Shown one piece after another: positions 25,983 through 37,300 of a stretch of DNA of 58,742 nt. The DNA is from Phaeospirillum sp. (GTDB taxonomy: Bacteria > Pseudomonadota > Alphaproteobacteria > Rhodospirillales > Magnetospirillaceae). The stretch is taken from contig JAVBXM010000245.1 in assembly GCA_030824585.1 (NCBI GenBank), positions 1 through 58,742 of the forward strand. The letters are read 5' to 3'. How positions within the stretch are numbered: position 1 is the first letter of the stretch; the number at the start of each line of letters is the position of its first letter. Position numbers and translations under genes: made by a program. The notes beneath the pieces are model-generated. The model searched no databases. It worked only from the letters and a program-made list of their open reading frames with translations, and was not told the DNA's origin.

Positions 25983-26369
25983 TCAGGCGGAGGGCGCGGC
26001 GGACGGCGCTTTTCCGGGCGAGGCCAGCGGGGCCAGTTCCAGCCGGAAATGGCCGGTCATCATCCGCACCACGTCGTCCAGCGACAGATGCTGATAGAAG
26101 CGGCAGCCGGCCAACCCGCCGGAAGCCCACATGACCGTCGCATGCATCTTGGCGAACTGGTCGATGATGATCATGTCGCGCGGCAACGGCGCCAGGGCGG
26201 CCATGGCCGCCTCGGCCCGGTCGAAGCGCAGCTTGAAGCCGCCGCGCGAGGCATCCAGCAGGGTCGCCCGGCTTTCCAGCCTGTCGAGGACGAAGGTGCA
26301 CTCGGCCCCCGAACGCTGCCGGGGAAACTGACGCTTGTTGTCGCCGGCTATGCCACTGTCCAGTGCCAT
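25983..26369 (-). CDS. PilZ-domain c-di-GMP receptor B
   Basis: The 128-residue protein carries RQFPR and DASRGG, the two c-di-GMP motifs of PilZ, and shares long near-identical stretches with the neighbouring PilZ A (FPRQRSGAEC, ATVMWA-GGLAGCRF, QHLSLD, GHFRLE). This indicates tandem duplication. It lacks the Glu-rich tail of A and ends in a short Ala/Pro tail. ATG at 26369 is chosen because a strong GGGAGGGAGG sits just upstream; the frame is open to an upstream TTG. It lies upstream of PilZ A on the same strand with a 145-base gap. Confidence 0.9.
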   Translation of the reverse strand: MALDSGIAGDNKRQFPRQRSGAECTFVLDRLESRATLLDASRGGFKLRFDRAEAAMAALAPLPRDMIIIDQFAKMHATVMWASGGLAGCRFYQHLSLDDVVRMMTGHFRLELAPLASPGKAPSAAPSA

Positions 26370-26383
26370 GGCCTCCCTCCCAT

Positions 26384-26411
26384 GCCATATCTCATAGAGA
26401 TACAATATGGC
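26384..26411. promoter_or_regulatory. Nested inverted repeats upstream of PilZ B
   Basis: GCCATAT (26384-26390) and ATATGGC (26405-26411) are inverted arms. Inside, TATCTC-ATA-GAGATA is a second perfect inverted repeat (26388-26402). The element sits just upstream of the ribosome site of PilZ B, in a typical operator position. Confidence 0.4.
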
Positions 26412-26440
26412 TCATGGATTAAGAAGATTCCATAGCCCAG

Positions 26441-26490
26441 AATAAAAAGAGCCCCGCCCCCTTCCTGAGAAGGGAGCGGGGCCCTTTTTT
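26441..26490. terminator. Bidirectional terminator after the porin gene
   Basis: GCCCCGC-C-CCCTTC (26451-26464) pairs with GAAGGG-A-GCGGGGC (26469-26482) with one mismatch and a CTGA loop. TCTTTTTATT follows on the minus strand, serving the porin gene that ends at 26499. CCTTTTTT follows on the plus strand. Confidence 0.9.
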
Positions 26491-26498
26491 CCAGAACC

Positions 26499-28061
26499 TT
26501 AGAACTTGATGATCAGCGAGGTTTCGCCCAGCAGCCAGACCTTGTCCATGGGCAGACCGGCCGGCGAGGAATTGGCGTTGACGTTCTGCTTGTAGCCACG
26601 GCCAGCCTTGGCGGCACCGAAAGCGGCGGAGAGCAGGACGTTGTCGCTGATGGTCCACTCGGCGGCGACGTCGATTTCGCGGGCCAGGTCGTTGGAGGTG
26701 ACGGCGGTGCCCAACTGCGACTTGGCGTCGTACTGGTAGTTGAAGGCCAGCACGCTCAGCTTGAGATCGTCACGCGGATTCACGGTGAAGGTCAGCTGAT
26801 GGATGTTCACGTTCGAGTTGGAGATCACGTAATTGCCGACGATCTCGCCGATGAACCAGGTGCCGAAGCCACGGGTGATGGCGTTGTAGAAGAAGGGATC
26901 ATAGGCCTCCTTCTTGTCGTCGTTGGGGTTCTTGTCGCCCGAGAAGTGGGCATAGCGATAGGACAGCTTGGGCGTCCACAGCACGTCGGACAACTGATAG
27001 CCCGGCTCGATGTAGTAGGCGTTGGCGTCCACCTTGGCGTTGTGGGTGTTGTTGGTTTCCTTCACCGCGTTGCCGTACAGCGAGAAGTCCGGCAGGAACG
27101 GCAGCGGATTGCCGCCGACGTGGAACGAGAACACGGTCATGCCGTCACGGGCCGACGACAGGGTGTTGGTGACCGTCGAGTTGGCGATGCCGTTGTTGAA
27201 GCCGTAGACGCCACGGCTGTCGGCGGAGGCCACCCGGAAGACGGTCGCGCCGCCGTACCACTTGCGGTCGGCGTAGTTGGCGGCGCCATCCTTGGCGGCC
27301 TTGCCTTCCTCGGCGTCGGCGTTGCCGAACAGTTCGATATTGCCGCCGACCACCGAGGTCTGGGCGTTCTCGTACATGCTGGGCAGCATGACGGTGTTGG
27401 AGGCGTTGTTCTTCAGATAGAACACGTCGCCGCGCACCGAGCCGGAGGAGAACTTGGCGACGCCGGTCTGGGCGAAGGCGGTCCGGGACTGGGTCCAGAA
27501 CATGCCGCGCTTGCCGATGTTGTTGGTGCCGTTGCTGATCAGGAAGCCGTCGGCGACGCGGAAGCTCTGGCGGCCGCCCGACAGGTCCAGGCCGTTCTCG
27601 TCGAGGCCCAGGCCGACCAGGGTCTTGCCCGACTTCCAGCCGCCGTAAAGGTTCTCCAGCTCGACCATCCAGGGGTGGCCGTAGGTGGTGGAGATCAGCG
27701 AGGGCTCGCCCGAACCGCCGGTCATGGTGAACTGGCCGCTGACGTCGCCGTAGAACGTGCCGTAATTCTCGGTCTCGTAGGAAGCCTTCAATTCCGGATG
27801 CAAGAAGGTCTCGGTCCAGTTGCCGTGGCCGGTGATCCGCTTGCCGGGAACGCCGCCGTTGTTGGTCCAGGAGCCGGCGCCGAACTGGGCACCCGGGCTG
27901 GTGAACAGGGTGACACCGCCGGTAAAGGCGCCGTCAATCTTCAGGCCGCCCTGGTCATACAGCGAGAAATCGGCGGAAGCCGGCGTCGCCGCCAGGCCCA
28001 GAACCGCCGAAAGGATCGCGCCCGAAATCAGAGACCGGCTGCGAAGATCGTGTCCAAACAT
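26499..28061 (-). CDS. Outer-membrane beta-barrel porin (alginate-export-like)
   Basis: The 520-residue protein has a signal peptide of about 31 residues ending ATPASA. The mature part has alternating short strands rich in Gly, Asn, Ser and aromatic residues, and ends LLGETSLIIKF with a terminal Phe, as in outer-membrane barrels. Features such as FYGDVSGQF, ENLYGGWKSG, GYQLSDVLWTPKLSYRYAHFSG and FNYQYDAKSQLG recall the alginate-export/OprD-like porins, but substrate cannot be inferred. ATG at 28061 follows AAGGGGGT; the frame is open 31 codons further upstream but without signal. A sigma-54 promoter lies upstream and a terminator follows. Confidence 0.82.
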   Translation of the reverse strand: MFGHDLRSRSLISGAILSAVLGLAATPASADFSLYDQGGLKIDGAFTGGVTLFTSPGAQFGAGSWTNNGGVPGKRITGHGNWTETFLHPELKASYETENYGTFYGDVSGQFTMTGGSGEPSLISTTYGHPWMVELENLYGGWKSGKTLVGLGLDENGLDLSGGRQSFRVADGFLISNGTNNIGKRGMFWTQSRTAFAQTGVAKFSSGSVRGDVFYLKNNASNTVMLPSMYENAQTSVVGGNIELFGNADAEEGKAAKDGAANYADRKWYGGATVFRVASADSRGVYGFNNGIANSTVTNTLSSARDGMTVFSFHVGGNPLPFLPDFSLYGNAVKETNNTHNAKVDANAYYIEPGYQLSDVLWTPKLSYRYAHFSGDKNPNDDKKEAYDPFFYNAITRGFGTWFIGEIVGNYVISNSNVNIHQLTFTVNPRDDLKLSVLAFNYQYDAKSQLGTAVTSNDLAREIDVAAEWTISDNVLLSAAFGAAKAGRGYKQNVNANSSPAGLPMDKVWLLGETSLIIKF

Positions 28062-28101
28062 CTTTGACCCCCTTGATGAACTGTCAGAGTTGCCGGGAAC
28101 A

Positions 28102-28119
28102 AAGCAACCCACATGCCAA
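28102..28119 (-). promoter_or_regulatory. Sigma-54 (RpoN) promoter of the porin gene
   Basis: The minus strand reads TTGGCATGTGGGTTGCTT. It fits the -24/-12 consensus (TGGCAC-N5-TTGCT) with one mismatch and with GG and GC separated by the obligatory ten bases. The GC falls at 28105-28104, so transcription should start near 28092, about 31 bases before the start codon. Confidence 0.72.
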
Positions 28120-28289
28120 ACCGTGTAAGCCCGAATTCCCTGGCCTTCGCGCATTGCCGCGCCGGCCGGCTGCTAAATTCGTAAGCAGGTTCGTCATACA
28201 TGAGTGATTATTAGGCAGGCAACTCTAATTCGAACCGCCACCGCCCAAGGGATGTGCAATGCGCGGCACCGTTGCCAAAAAGCAACGCA

Positions 28290-28305
28290 TGTCAGGTTTG
28301 CGACA
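28290..28305. promoter_or_regulatory. NifA-type upstream activator site candidate
   Basis: TGT-N10-ACA, the consensus for NifA, occurs once about 200 bases upstream of the predicted sigma-54 start site. Position suits an enhancer, but a short pattern like this arises often by chance. Bases 28062-28362 otherwise contain only the sigma-54 promoter and the next terminator. Confidence 0.25.
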
Positions 28306-28310
28306 GAAAA

Positions 28311-28347
28311 AAGAAAGCCGCCGCCCGGCCGAGCCGGGCGGCGGCTT
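28311..28347 (-). terminator. Terminator of the giant gene
   Basis: AAGCCGCCGCCCGGC (28315-28329) and GCCGGGCGGCGGCTT (28333-28347) pair perfectly around CGA. A T-rich run (CTTTTTTC) follows on the minus strand. It lies 16 bases past the stop codon of the giant gene. Confidence 0.92.
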
Positions 28348-28362
28348 GGCGGAGCCCAGGGC

Positions 28363-31300
28363 TCAACCGACGTGGGTGTGGTTCTCCACGTAGACGTGGG
28401 TGTCGCCGTTGGAATACTGGGTATAGCTGTCGTGCTGGCCGTTCACCGTCAGCTCGGTGGTGCCGGTGGCCTGCCACCCGCTGTCCGCCAGGGTGACGTT
28501 GCTGCCGCCGATCACCACCAGGGCGTTGGCGGTGCCGGTGACGGCATTGGTGCCGTTCAGCATGGATTGCAGGTGGGCCAGGTCGAGAACGGCGTTGGCG
28601 TTGCCGGCATGGCTGAGGTCCAGGACGTCGAAGTTCTGCAGCGCGTTAGTCCACAGGGCCGACAGGTCGAAGCACTGGCCGTTGATGTTCTCCCATTGCA
28701 ACGTGTTGCCGCCGCCCGAACCGCCGTCCAGGAAGTCAAAGTTCAGATCGGTGACGCCGACCGTGTTGTAGCTGCCGTGGCCCACATAGACGTCGTGGCC
28801 GCCGTTCAGGTGCACCACCTCGTTGCTGCCATAGCCGATCACGTAATCACCGGCGCCGACGGTGCCGTTGGACGAACCGCTGTAGTAGCCGTTGTTGTTG
28901 ACGTAGGTGGCGGCATGGGCGGTCACCGTCAGGTTGTTGCCGGTGACGGTGGGGTCCCAGATCCAGCCCGAGCCGCTGTCGATGCCGTGGATAAGGTCGA
29001 ACGAGCCCTCCAGGCTGCTCCATGACAGCAACGTCGCCGACGGCGAGCCGGAAACGGTGCCGTGGGTGTAGAGATCCAGGGTGCCGTCCAGGGTCAGGAT
29101 GCCGTTGACGTTCAGGCGGTCGAAACCGCCGTTCCAGAAATCCATGACCAGATGGGCATCGTCCCCCATGGTCAGGCTGCCCATCACCGTCAGGGTCCCG
29201 GTGGACGAGGAATCGCCGGGATTGATGTAGCCGTGGTTGACCATGTCGGCATCGGCGACGTTGATGCCGCCGCTGCCGGCGATCTTGCCGTGATTGTCGA
29301 AATGGGCGTGGGACAGCGAGCCGGTATCGCTGACCGTCAGCGAGTTGCCGCCGCTCAGCGTCAGGGTGGCGTAGTTGTCGAAGGTCCCCACGCTGAGATT
29401 CAGGTCGTGACGAACCTCGACCGTCCCGTAATTGGTGAAGGAGGTCGCCCCGATGGTGTCGGCAGAGGAGTTGAAACCACCAACATCGATGCTGCCGTGG
29501 TTGGTCAGCGCATTGTGGACGATCAGCTGGGCCGCGTAGGGATCGGCACTGCCGCTCATGACAATCTCGCCCCGGTTGTCGAAGGCGTGTTGGAAGACAA
29601 GGCTGGCATCGCCGCCATTGGCATTGACGAGCAGCAGGGTGGCCGCGGCGTTCTCGAAGGCGGCGCCGATCCAGTTCGAACTGGCGTTCACCCAGAGCGA
29701 GCCGTTGTTCATCTGCACGCTGCCGGTTCCGCTCAGGGTGGCGCCGCTCAGAGTGGCGCCGTTGTTGAGAACAACCGTGTTGCCGCCCAGGCCGACGCTT
29801 CCCGACAGGGTGGTGACGCCGTTGGCCACCACGGTACCGCCGCCGGCCAGCATGGCGCCGGAGACGAGGTTGAGACCGCCGAAATCGGTCAGGATGGCGT
29901 CGTTGGCCAGCGACAGAACCGCTCCACCGCCGATGTCCAGCCGCGAGGCTGCGTCCAGCTCGCCGGCCACGCCCAGGGCAAGGGTGCCGCCGCTCAGGGT
30001 GAGGGTCGAATTGGTCAGCAGCAGGCCGCCGACCGCATCGCTGCCGGACAGGTGGCTCACCGTGGCGGTGCCGATCTGCACCAGGGCGCCGGGATCGGTA
30101 AGGGCTCCGCTGTCCCAATTGCCGACCGCCCCGCCCGCCCAGCTCCGGGCATGGTCGTAGACCGCCACCCGCGACGTGCCGGTGCTGGTATTGGTGCCGT
30201 CCGAGGCGGAAAAGCCGAAGCTGTCCCAGCCGGTATAGCCGGCGGCGCCCGCGTAATGGTAGGTGCCGCCGGAATCGACCGTCACCGTGCCGTGGAGCGG
30301 ATTGCTCGTCTTGGCGAAGGTCAGCGTACCGCCCTCGGGATCGCTGGCCATCAGCATACCGTTGTAGACGGCCCCCGCCACCGAACTGCCGATGTCGCCC
30401 ATGTCGACTTCCGGCGCCAGGTTGCCGGTCCCCGACATGGTGACGCCGATGGTCCCCGACGCGGTCAGCGAGCCGCCGGTCGTCGTATCCCACACGCTGA
30501 AGGTGATGGCGTCGGCGCCGGTCCACAGGGGCTCGGCGCTATAGGTCGCGCCCGACAGCGCCGCGTTGATGCGGTCCAGCGTACCGGTGAAGACGAGGTG
30601 CGACGAGCCGTTGACGGTGCTCGACGCGAAGGTGATGCCGCCCAGGGTCCGCAGCGAGACGGCACCGTGCCCGACCACCATGTCGACGGTGAACTGGTCG
30701 CCGCCGATGGCTCCCACGTCGTCGGCCACATGGATGTTCAGGGCATGGGTGCCGTTCTCGGCCACGCTGAAGTTGGACAGGCCGGTCAGGGTCGGCTCGT
30801 CGCGCACCGAGCGTACCCCGATGGCCACCGTGCCGTAGGTCAGATTGCCGCTGCCGTCGTTGATGGCGACCACGAAATAGTCGGAGCCGAAGTAGTTGGC
30901 GTCCGGAGTGTAGCTGTAGCCGCTGGCTCCGGCGCTCAGCGAGCCGCCGGTGAGGAACACCGATCCCGCCGACAGGGTGGTGGTGCCCAGCACCGTGGTT
31001 CCGGCCAGGGACAGGGTGCCGTGATGCGGCCCCTGGGCGATGGTGGCCCAGGTGGGCTGGGTCGGATTGGCGTGGTTCACGTCGAACAGCCCGGCCCGCA
31101 GCTCCGTATCCTCGCGGGTGGTGACCACGTCGTCGAAGAGTGCCGCCTTGGCCCCGGTCAGGCTGACCGAGGTGGCGGTTCCGGCACCGGTGCCGGTGCT
31201 GTCGGGCGTCACGCCGGCAGAGGTGGTTTCCAGCCGCCAGTTGCCCGCCAGATGGTCTTCCCCGCCACTCAGGCGGAAGCCCTGGTACGAGACGATCTCG

Positions 31301-34300
31301 CTGCCCGACCGCGCCACGTCCCACACCCGGACGTCGGACAGCAGGCCGTCGTAGAAGGCTCCGCCGGCATTCCCGTAACTGCCGATATCGAACGAACTGA
31401 TGCTGCCCAGGCGGCTGCCGACAAAGGCCGACGACGAAACGATGGCCTGGCCGTTGACGTAGAGTGTCGCCACATCGTTATGCACCGTCACCGCCACATG
31501 GCTCCACACGCCGAAGCTGGCGGCCGGCCCCAGAAGGGTCAGGCCGGCGGACGGCGTATTGGACCCGGCGTCGCCCACCATGGAGAAGACCAACTGGCCG
31601 CCGGCGATCTCCAGGTTGAACAGGTTGACGGTGCTGCCGCCCAGCAGCGAGGTGGCCGACAGGATGGACTGGTGGGCCGAGGCGTTGGCATCGGGACGGA
31701 TCCACGTCTCGACGGTGAAGTCGCCGTCGAAGTCCAGCCTCGAGGTATCAGCCACGTGGACGTGGCTGGAGGCGCCGTTGAAATCGGCCACCTTGCCGCT
31801 GGTGTTGACGTAGACCGCCGTCTCGGCGGCGCTCATGGTCCAGTCGGCCAGCAGGTTGCCGGCCGCCACCGCCGCCGCGCCCTGCGTCTTCGCGGCAAGG
31901 ACCTGGGTGGAATCCAGCGCGGTGTTCCACACCGCCACGTCGGAGAGCTGGCCGCCGAAGACGTTGGTCGCCGGGGAAGACACCAGCCCGCCGACCGTGG
32001 CTCCGCTGAGCGGCGACGACATCAGGATGTTGAAGTTGTTCGAGGCCGCGCCGGTCCCCGAGGCGGCTCCGTCAACATAGAAGGCCACCTGTCCGGCGCC
32101 GTCGTAGCTCACCGCCACATGATGCCAGTTTCCGTCGTTCACCGTGGCGATCGAAGTCATGGGGTCGACGAACGGCCCGGCAAGGACCACTTGGCCGTTC
32201 TCGATATAGAACTCGGCGGCGCCCTGAGCCGCGTTGACGTCGCCGATCCCCAGAATCTCCTGGCGACCGGCACCGCTGGTCCGCACCCAGGCGCCGTAGG
32301 TAAAGGCCCCGGTTCCGGTGACCAGGGTGGCGGCATTGGCCGCCACCAGTCCCTGGCTGCCTACCGCCAGCGCCGCATGGCCGCCGAACGTCGAGAGCGA
32401 GGTTCCCATTCCCATGACCAGGCCATGGCTGCCGGCCATGTCGGCGACGGTCGAGACCAGCGCCAGATTGCTGTTGTGGCCCGAGGTATCCAGCACCATG
32501 CCGGTGGTGGAATTGGAGGCGGTGTGGACCCGGTCCATGCTCCACTCGGCGATCAGGTGATCGGTCGAGACGGATTCCGTCCGGTGCCAGTTGTTCCATA
32601 TCTCGGCGGCCGTCCGGACATCGTCGAACAGACGCACCTCGTCCAGCTGGCCCACATAGCTGCCGCCGCTGGCGGGCGTGCCGCCCACATAGAGGTTCAG
32701 GTTGGCGTTGTCGGTGTAATCCGAGCCGGCCACCGCGCTCTGGACCGCCATGCCGTCGCGGTACAGGGTCAAGGTGTTGGTGGTGGCGTCGTAGGTTCCC
32801 GCCCAGTGATGCCAGGCCCCGGTATCGGCGGCCGCATTATAGGTCACCGCCGTGCCGCCGCCGCTGCCGTCGAGCGAGAAGCGGAGATGGCCGGTGGCAT
32901 CGAAGCCGACGAACAGGTTCTGCCCCACTCCGCCGCTGCCCTCGCTGAGGAGCGTCTGCGCCGTGGGGGTGATCTGGGCCGCCTTGTTGGCCCAGAACTC
33001 CCAACTGAACGACTTGTTGGCCAAATTGACCGGATTGGCCACGGCGTAGTGGTCGCCGCCGAACTGCAGCGAGCCGCCGGCCGCGCCCGAGCCCATGAAC
33101 TCCACCGGGCTTTCGGTGCGGATGGACAGCATCTTGGTGGTGGTGTTGCCGTCGCTCCCGGTGGCGACCACGTTGAAGCTGTCGATGCCGTGCCAGCCCG
33201 AGTTGGGCGTATAGGTGAAGGTGCCGTCGGCATTCACCGCCAGGGTGCCGTGGTTGGGGGCCGTGCCCAGCGCCCAGGTGACGTCGCCGTTGGCGCTGGT
33301 CGGCGCCATGGCGTCCAGCGTGCCATGATAGGGCGAGCCGACAATGGCCGAAAGGACGTCGTCGTAGATGGGCGCGTCGTTGTGAACGATGGTCACCGCG
33401 CTGCCGACCACGGTCCCGTCGTGGTTGGCCGCGGTGGCGTCCTGCACTATGCCGCCCACCGGGGCCTCGTCGAGGCGCCAGTAGCCGGCCAGACCGGCCT
33501 CGGCGCCGGTCTGCTCGTTGTTCATGGCGTGACTGACCTGCAACCCCGACAGGGTGGCGTTCCAGATCCGCGCCTCGGCGATGTCGCCATGGAAGGCCAA
33601 GGCGCCGGCGGCATCGGAGCCGATGTTCAGCGGGCCGTTCAGGGTGAAGGCTCCGACCGTGCCGGAGACCTCGGCGGTCCCGTCCACATAGATGGTGTAG
33701 GCCCCGCCTGTGGCCATGGTCACCGCCACATGGTGCCATAGCCCGTCGTTGAGGACCGACGTGGAGATGGCGTTCCCCGCCGAATTGACCGCGTCGACGT
33801 GAATCTTGCCGTCGGCCCCCACGTAGACCGACAGCCCCTGGCTGGTGGTCGCGCTGTCGGTCGAGAAGATGGTCTGAGCCGCGCTCCCATACGAGGTCCG
33901 CACCCAGGCCTCGTAGGTGAACGGGCCGCTGCCCTGGCCGATTCCGGTGCCGATGCTGATATGGCTGCCGCCGCCGAAATGGGTGGCCGTCTCGGGGACC
34001 ATGGCCATGACCGGCGGGTTGTCCGACGGCAAGATGAGCTGGTGGCCGTTGCCCGACAGATCCTGGAGACCGCCCAGGCCGTTCCAGTAGCCGATCAGGC
34101 CGGATTCGTCGCCGTCCAGCACCTGGTCGTAAGTGGATGCCATGTCCGAGGCCGAGCGGCCGTAGCCCCACAGCCGCACATCGCTGATGGCGCCGTCGAA
34201 ACCGTTCACGGCGTTACCGCCGGAAACCGCCTGCCCAACCCACAGGTCGGCATTGCAGGAAAGATTGTTGGTGAAGTCGTAGGTGACCGACGACACCGCC

Positions 34301-37300
34301 TCGCCGTCGACATACAAGGTGAAAACGTCGCCCGAGCGCGTGACCGCCACATGGGCCCATTCGCCCGCCGTCAGCGCCGTGGGGGCCTTCAGGCTATAGG
34401 TGGAGCCATTCCACAGGCCGTCGTCATTGGCGGTTCCGTCGGCGGCCATGAACGCCAGTTTTCCGCCGTTCAGCAGCAGCCGCAACTGCACGGTGCTTCC
34501 GCCCTGATCGAACTGCTTGGCCAGGATCACCGCCTCGTTGGCCGAAATGGCGGCGGCGGTCGGGTCGATCCACGCTTCCATGGTGAAGTCGTTGCCGCCC
34601 AGCCAGGCCATCTGGCCGGTATTGGCGACCACCGCATGGCTGTTGCCGTCCAGGAGCAATTGCCCCATGTGCTGGGTGGCGCCGATGATCTCGGTGGGGT
34701 CCTCGACCCGCACCGCCACGACCTGGCTGGACGACACGCCGCCGGCGGTCGCCGTCAGGGTGAAGCTGTCCAGCCCCTCGTAGCCGGCGTTGGGCTTGTA
34801 GACGAAGCTGCCGTCGGCGTTGAGCACCAGGGTGCCATGGGCGGGAGCGGTGCCGGAACTGTAGCTGATGGCCGCGCCGGTGGCGTCATGGGCGAGCAGG
34901 GCGCCGTGATACTGGCCGTCGCGCGGCACCTCGACGCCGTCGTTGTAGACCTGCAGGCCGCTGGCGCTCTGCACCACGTTGGTCACGCCGCTGGGCAGGG
35001 TCAGGTCGTGGCCGTTGCCCGACTGGTCGGTCAGGCTGGTCCCCAGCCACGAGGCCATCAGGCCTTCGTCGTTGGCATCGTTGCCGGGCATGCTGCCGTA
35101 AATGTCGTGGGCGGGGCGCTCGACGTTCCACAGGCGCACATCGGCGATCTGCCCATGGAAGGCGGTGGCGGTATCATGGCCGGTACCGGCCAGGTTGCTG
35201 CGCGCACCGATGGTCAGGGCGTAGGAATTGGAAATATCGGCATCCAGCGCCGAGACGCTCTGCACCGCCACGCCGTCCACGTACAGGGTGTACTGGTCGC
35301 CGCCGCGGGTCACCGCGACGTGGCTCCACTGGTTGATGGCGACCGATCCGGCCTGCAGCACGTAGCCGGCGCCGTCCGCCCCCGTCAGATGCAGGGTGGG
35401 CACGCCATTATGCAGGAACAGGCTCATCACCGGCTGGGTGCTTCCGGGCGCATCCTTGGCGACGATCATCTGGTCGCCGGTCAGCGAGGTCGGCTTGATC
35501 CAGGCTTCCAGGGTGAAATCGCCGGCTCCCGGATCGAGAACGTCGCCGGCCGACAGATACTTGCTGCCGTCGAAGGTGAAGGCCTGGGTCTGCTGGACGC
35601 TGGCCACCAGATCGGCATGGTCGGAGGCTGCCCAGGCGGTACCGGCGTCATAGGTGCCGTTGACGCTTCCGGTCAGGCTGTAGGCGGTGGCGCCGCCCCC
35701 TTCGTCCAGCATCCAGAAGCCGGTCAGGCCGTCCTCCTGGCCGGTCAGGCCATGGGTCACCACCTCCTTGATATCGGAAACGCCAAGCGCCCGCGACCAG
35801 ATGGCGGCATCACCCATGTCGCCGACGAACGGCTCGTTGCCGTCGGCGCGCAGGCCGAGATAGGAGACGTTGCCGCTGGTATGCAGGTTGGTGTAGCCGG
35901 AGGAGGTCCCGGCCGCCAGGCCGTCAACGTAATAGGTGGCCGTGCCGGCGCCGTCGTAGCTGACCGCCACGTGGTGCCACATTCCGTCATTGACGGCCTG
36001 CGTCGATGTCGCCGCCCCGCTCTGCTGGGCACCATCCAGCAGCAGCGTCCCGTCGGCCAGCACGTACAGGATGATGCCGTTGCCGCTGACATTGTCGCCG
36101 ACGTTGAACAGGGTCGAGAGGGCGGCACTGGAGGTCTTCACCCACGCCCCGTAGGTGAAGGCATCGGTACCGGCCACCGCCAGGGCCGGGGCATTGCCCA
36201 GGTCCACGTTGTGGGTGGCGTCGAAGTGAGCGGCCCGCATGGGCGGCGTCGCCACATGGCCGCCGCCGCCCAGCTTCATATAGGCGTCGTAATCCGTGTC
36301 GTTGCCGGTTCCGTCGCCATGATCGCTGTCGAAGCCCCAAGAGCCGACCAGGTTCTCGCCGGTCCCCGATCCCAGGTGGGGGCCGTCCTCGATCTGGGTC
36401 GCGCTCAGCGTGGTGTTCCAGATCTTGACGTTGTCGAACATGCCCTTGGCGGCGCTGGTCCCGCCCAGCTCCGAGGCGAGGGTCATGGTATTGAGCGACG
36501 ACAGGCCGATGGTGCCGCCCATGGTGTCGGTCACCGTGGCCGACAGCGAGCCGTCCAGATAGATGCGGGCCGTTCCGGCATCGTAGCTGACCGCCACGTG
36601 ATGCCAGGACGACGAGGCCATGGTCGCCACGCCGGGGAAGCTGGAAAAGGCGCCCGCATTGTGATCGCTGTCGACATAAAGGCCGAGATGGCCGGTGGCG
36701 TCCACCGTCGCCTTGAGCACGGCGTTGGCGCCCACCCCCAGGCTGAACAGGGTCTGGGCCAGATGGGCATCGCTCAGGTTGACGTCGAATTCGACGCTGA
36801 TCTGGTTGCCGGCGAACACGTCGCCGGGCAGGTTGATGGCCGCCGCCTTGGAGGTGCCGCTGGAGAACAGCACCGCGCTGCGTTCGGCGGCGCCGGCCAG
36901 CGTGATCGGGTTTTCCACATCCACCGTATAGGTCTTGGAGGTGGTCAGCGTGCCGTCGCTCAGTTGCAGGGTGAAGCTGTCGCTTCCCAGGTATCCGGCG
37001 GTCGGGGTGTAGGTGAACGAGCCGCCCGCTCCCAGGGTCAGGGTGCCGTGGGCCGGAGCCCCGCCGGCCTGGGTGGTCAGGGTCAGCGAGCCGCCGTCCT
37101 GGTCGAAGGTCTCCACCGTGCCGCTGATGGCATGGCCGGCATAGGTGGCGATATGGTCATCGCCCACCGGCGCGGTGCTCAGCGCCAGCACATTGCCCGA
37201 GGCGGTGACCGCCGGACCGGTCAGGGTCACGATGTCCCCGTCCTGGGCGGTCCAGGCGCCCAGCAATCCGGACTGGGGACCAGCCGTGGCGGGCACCATA

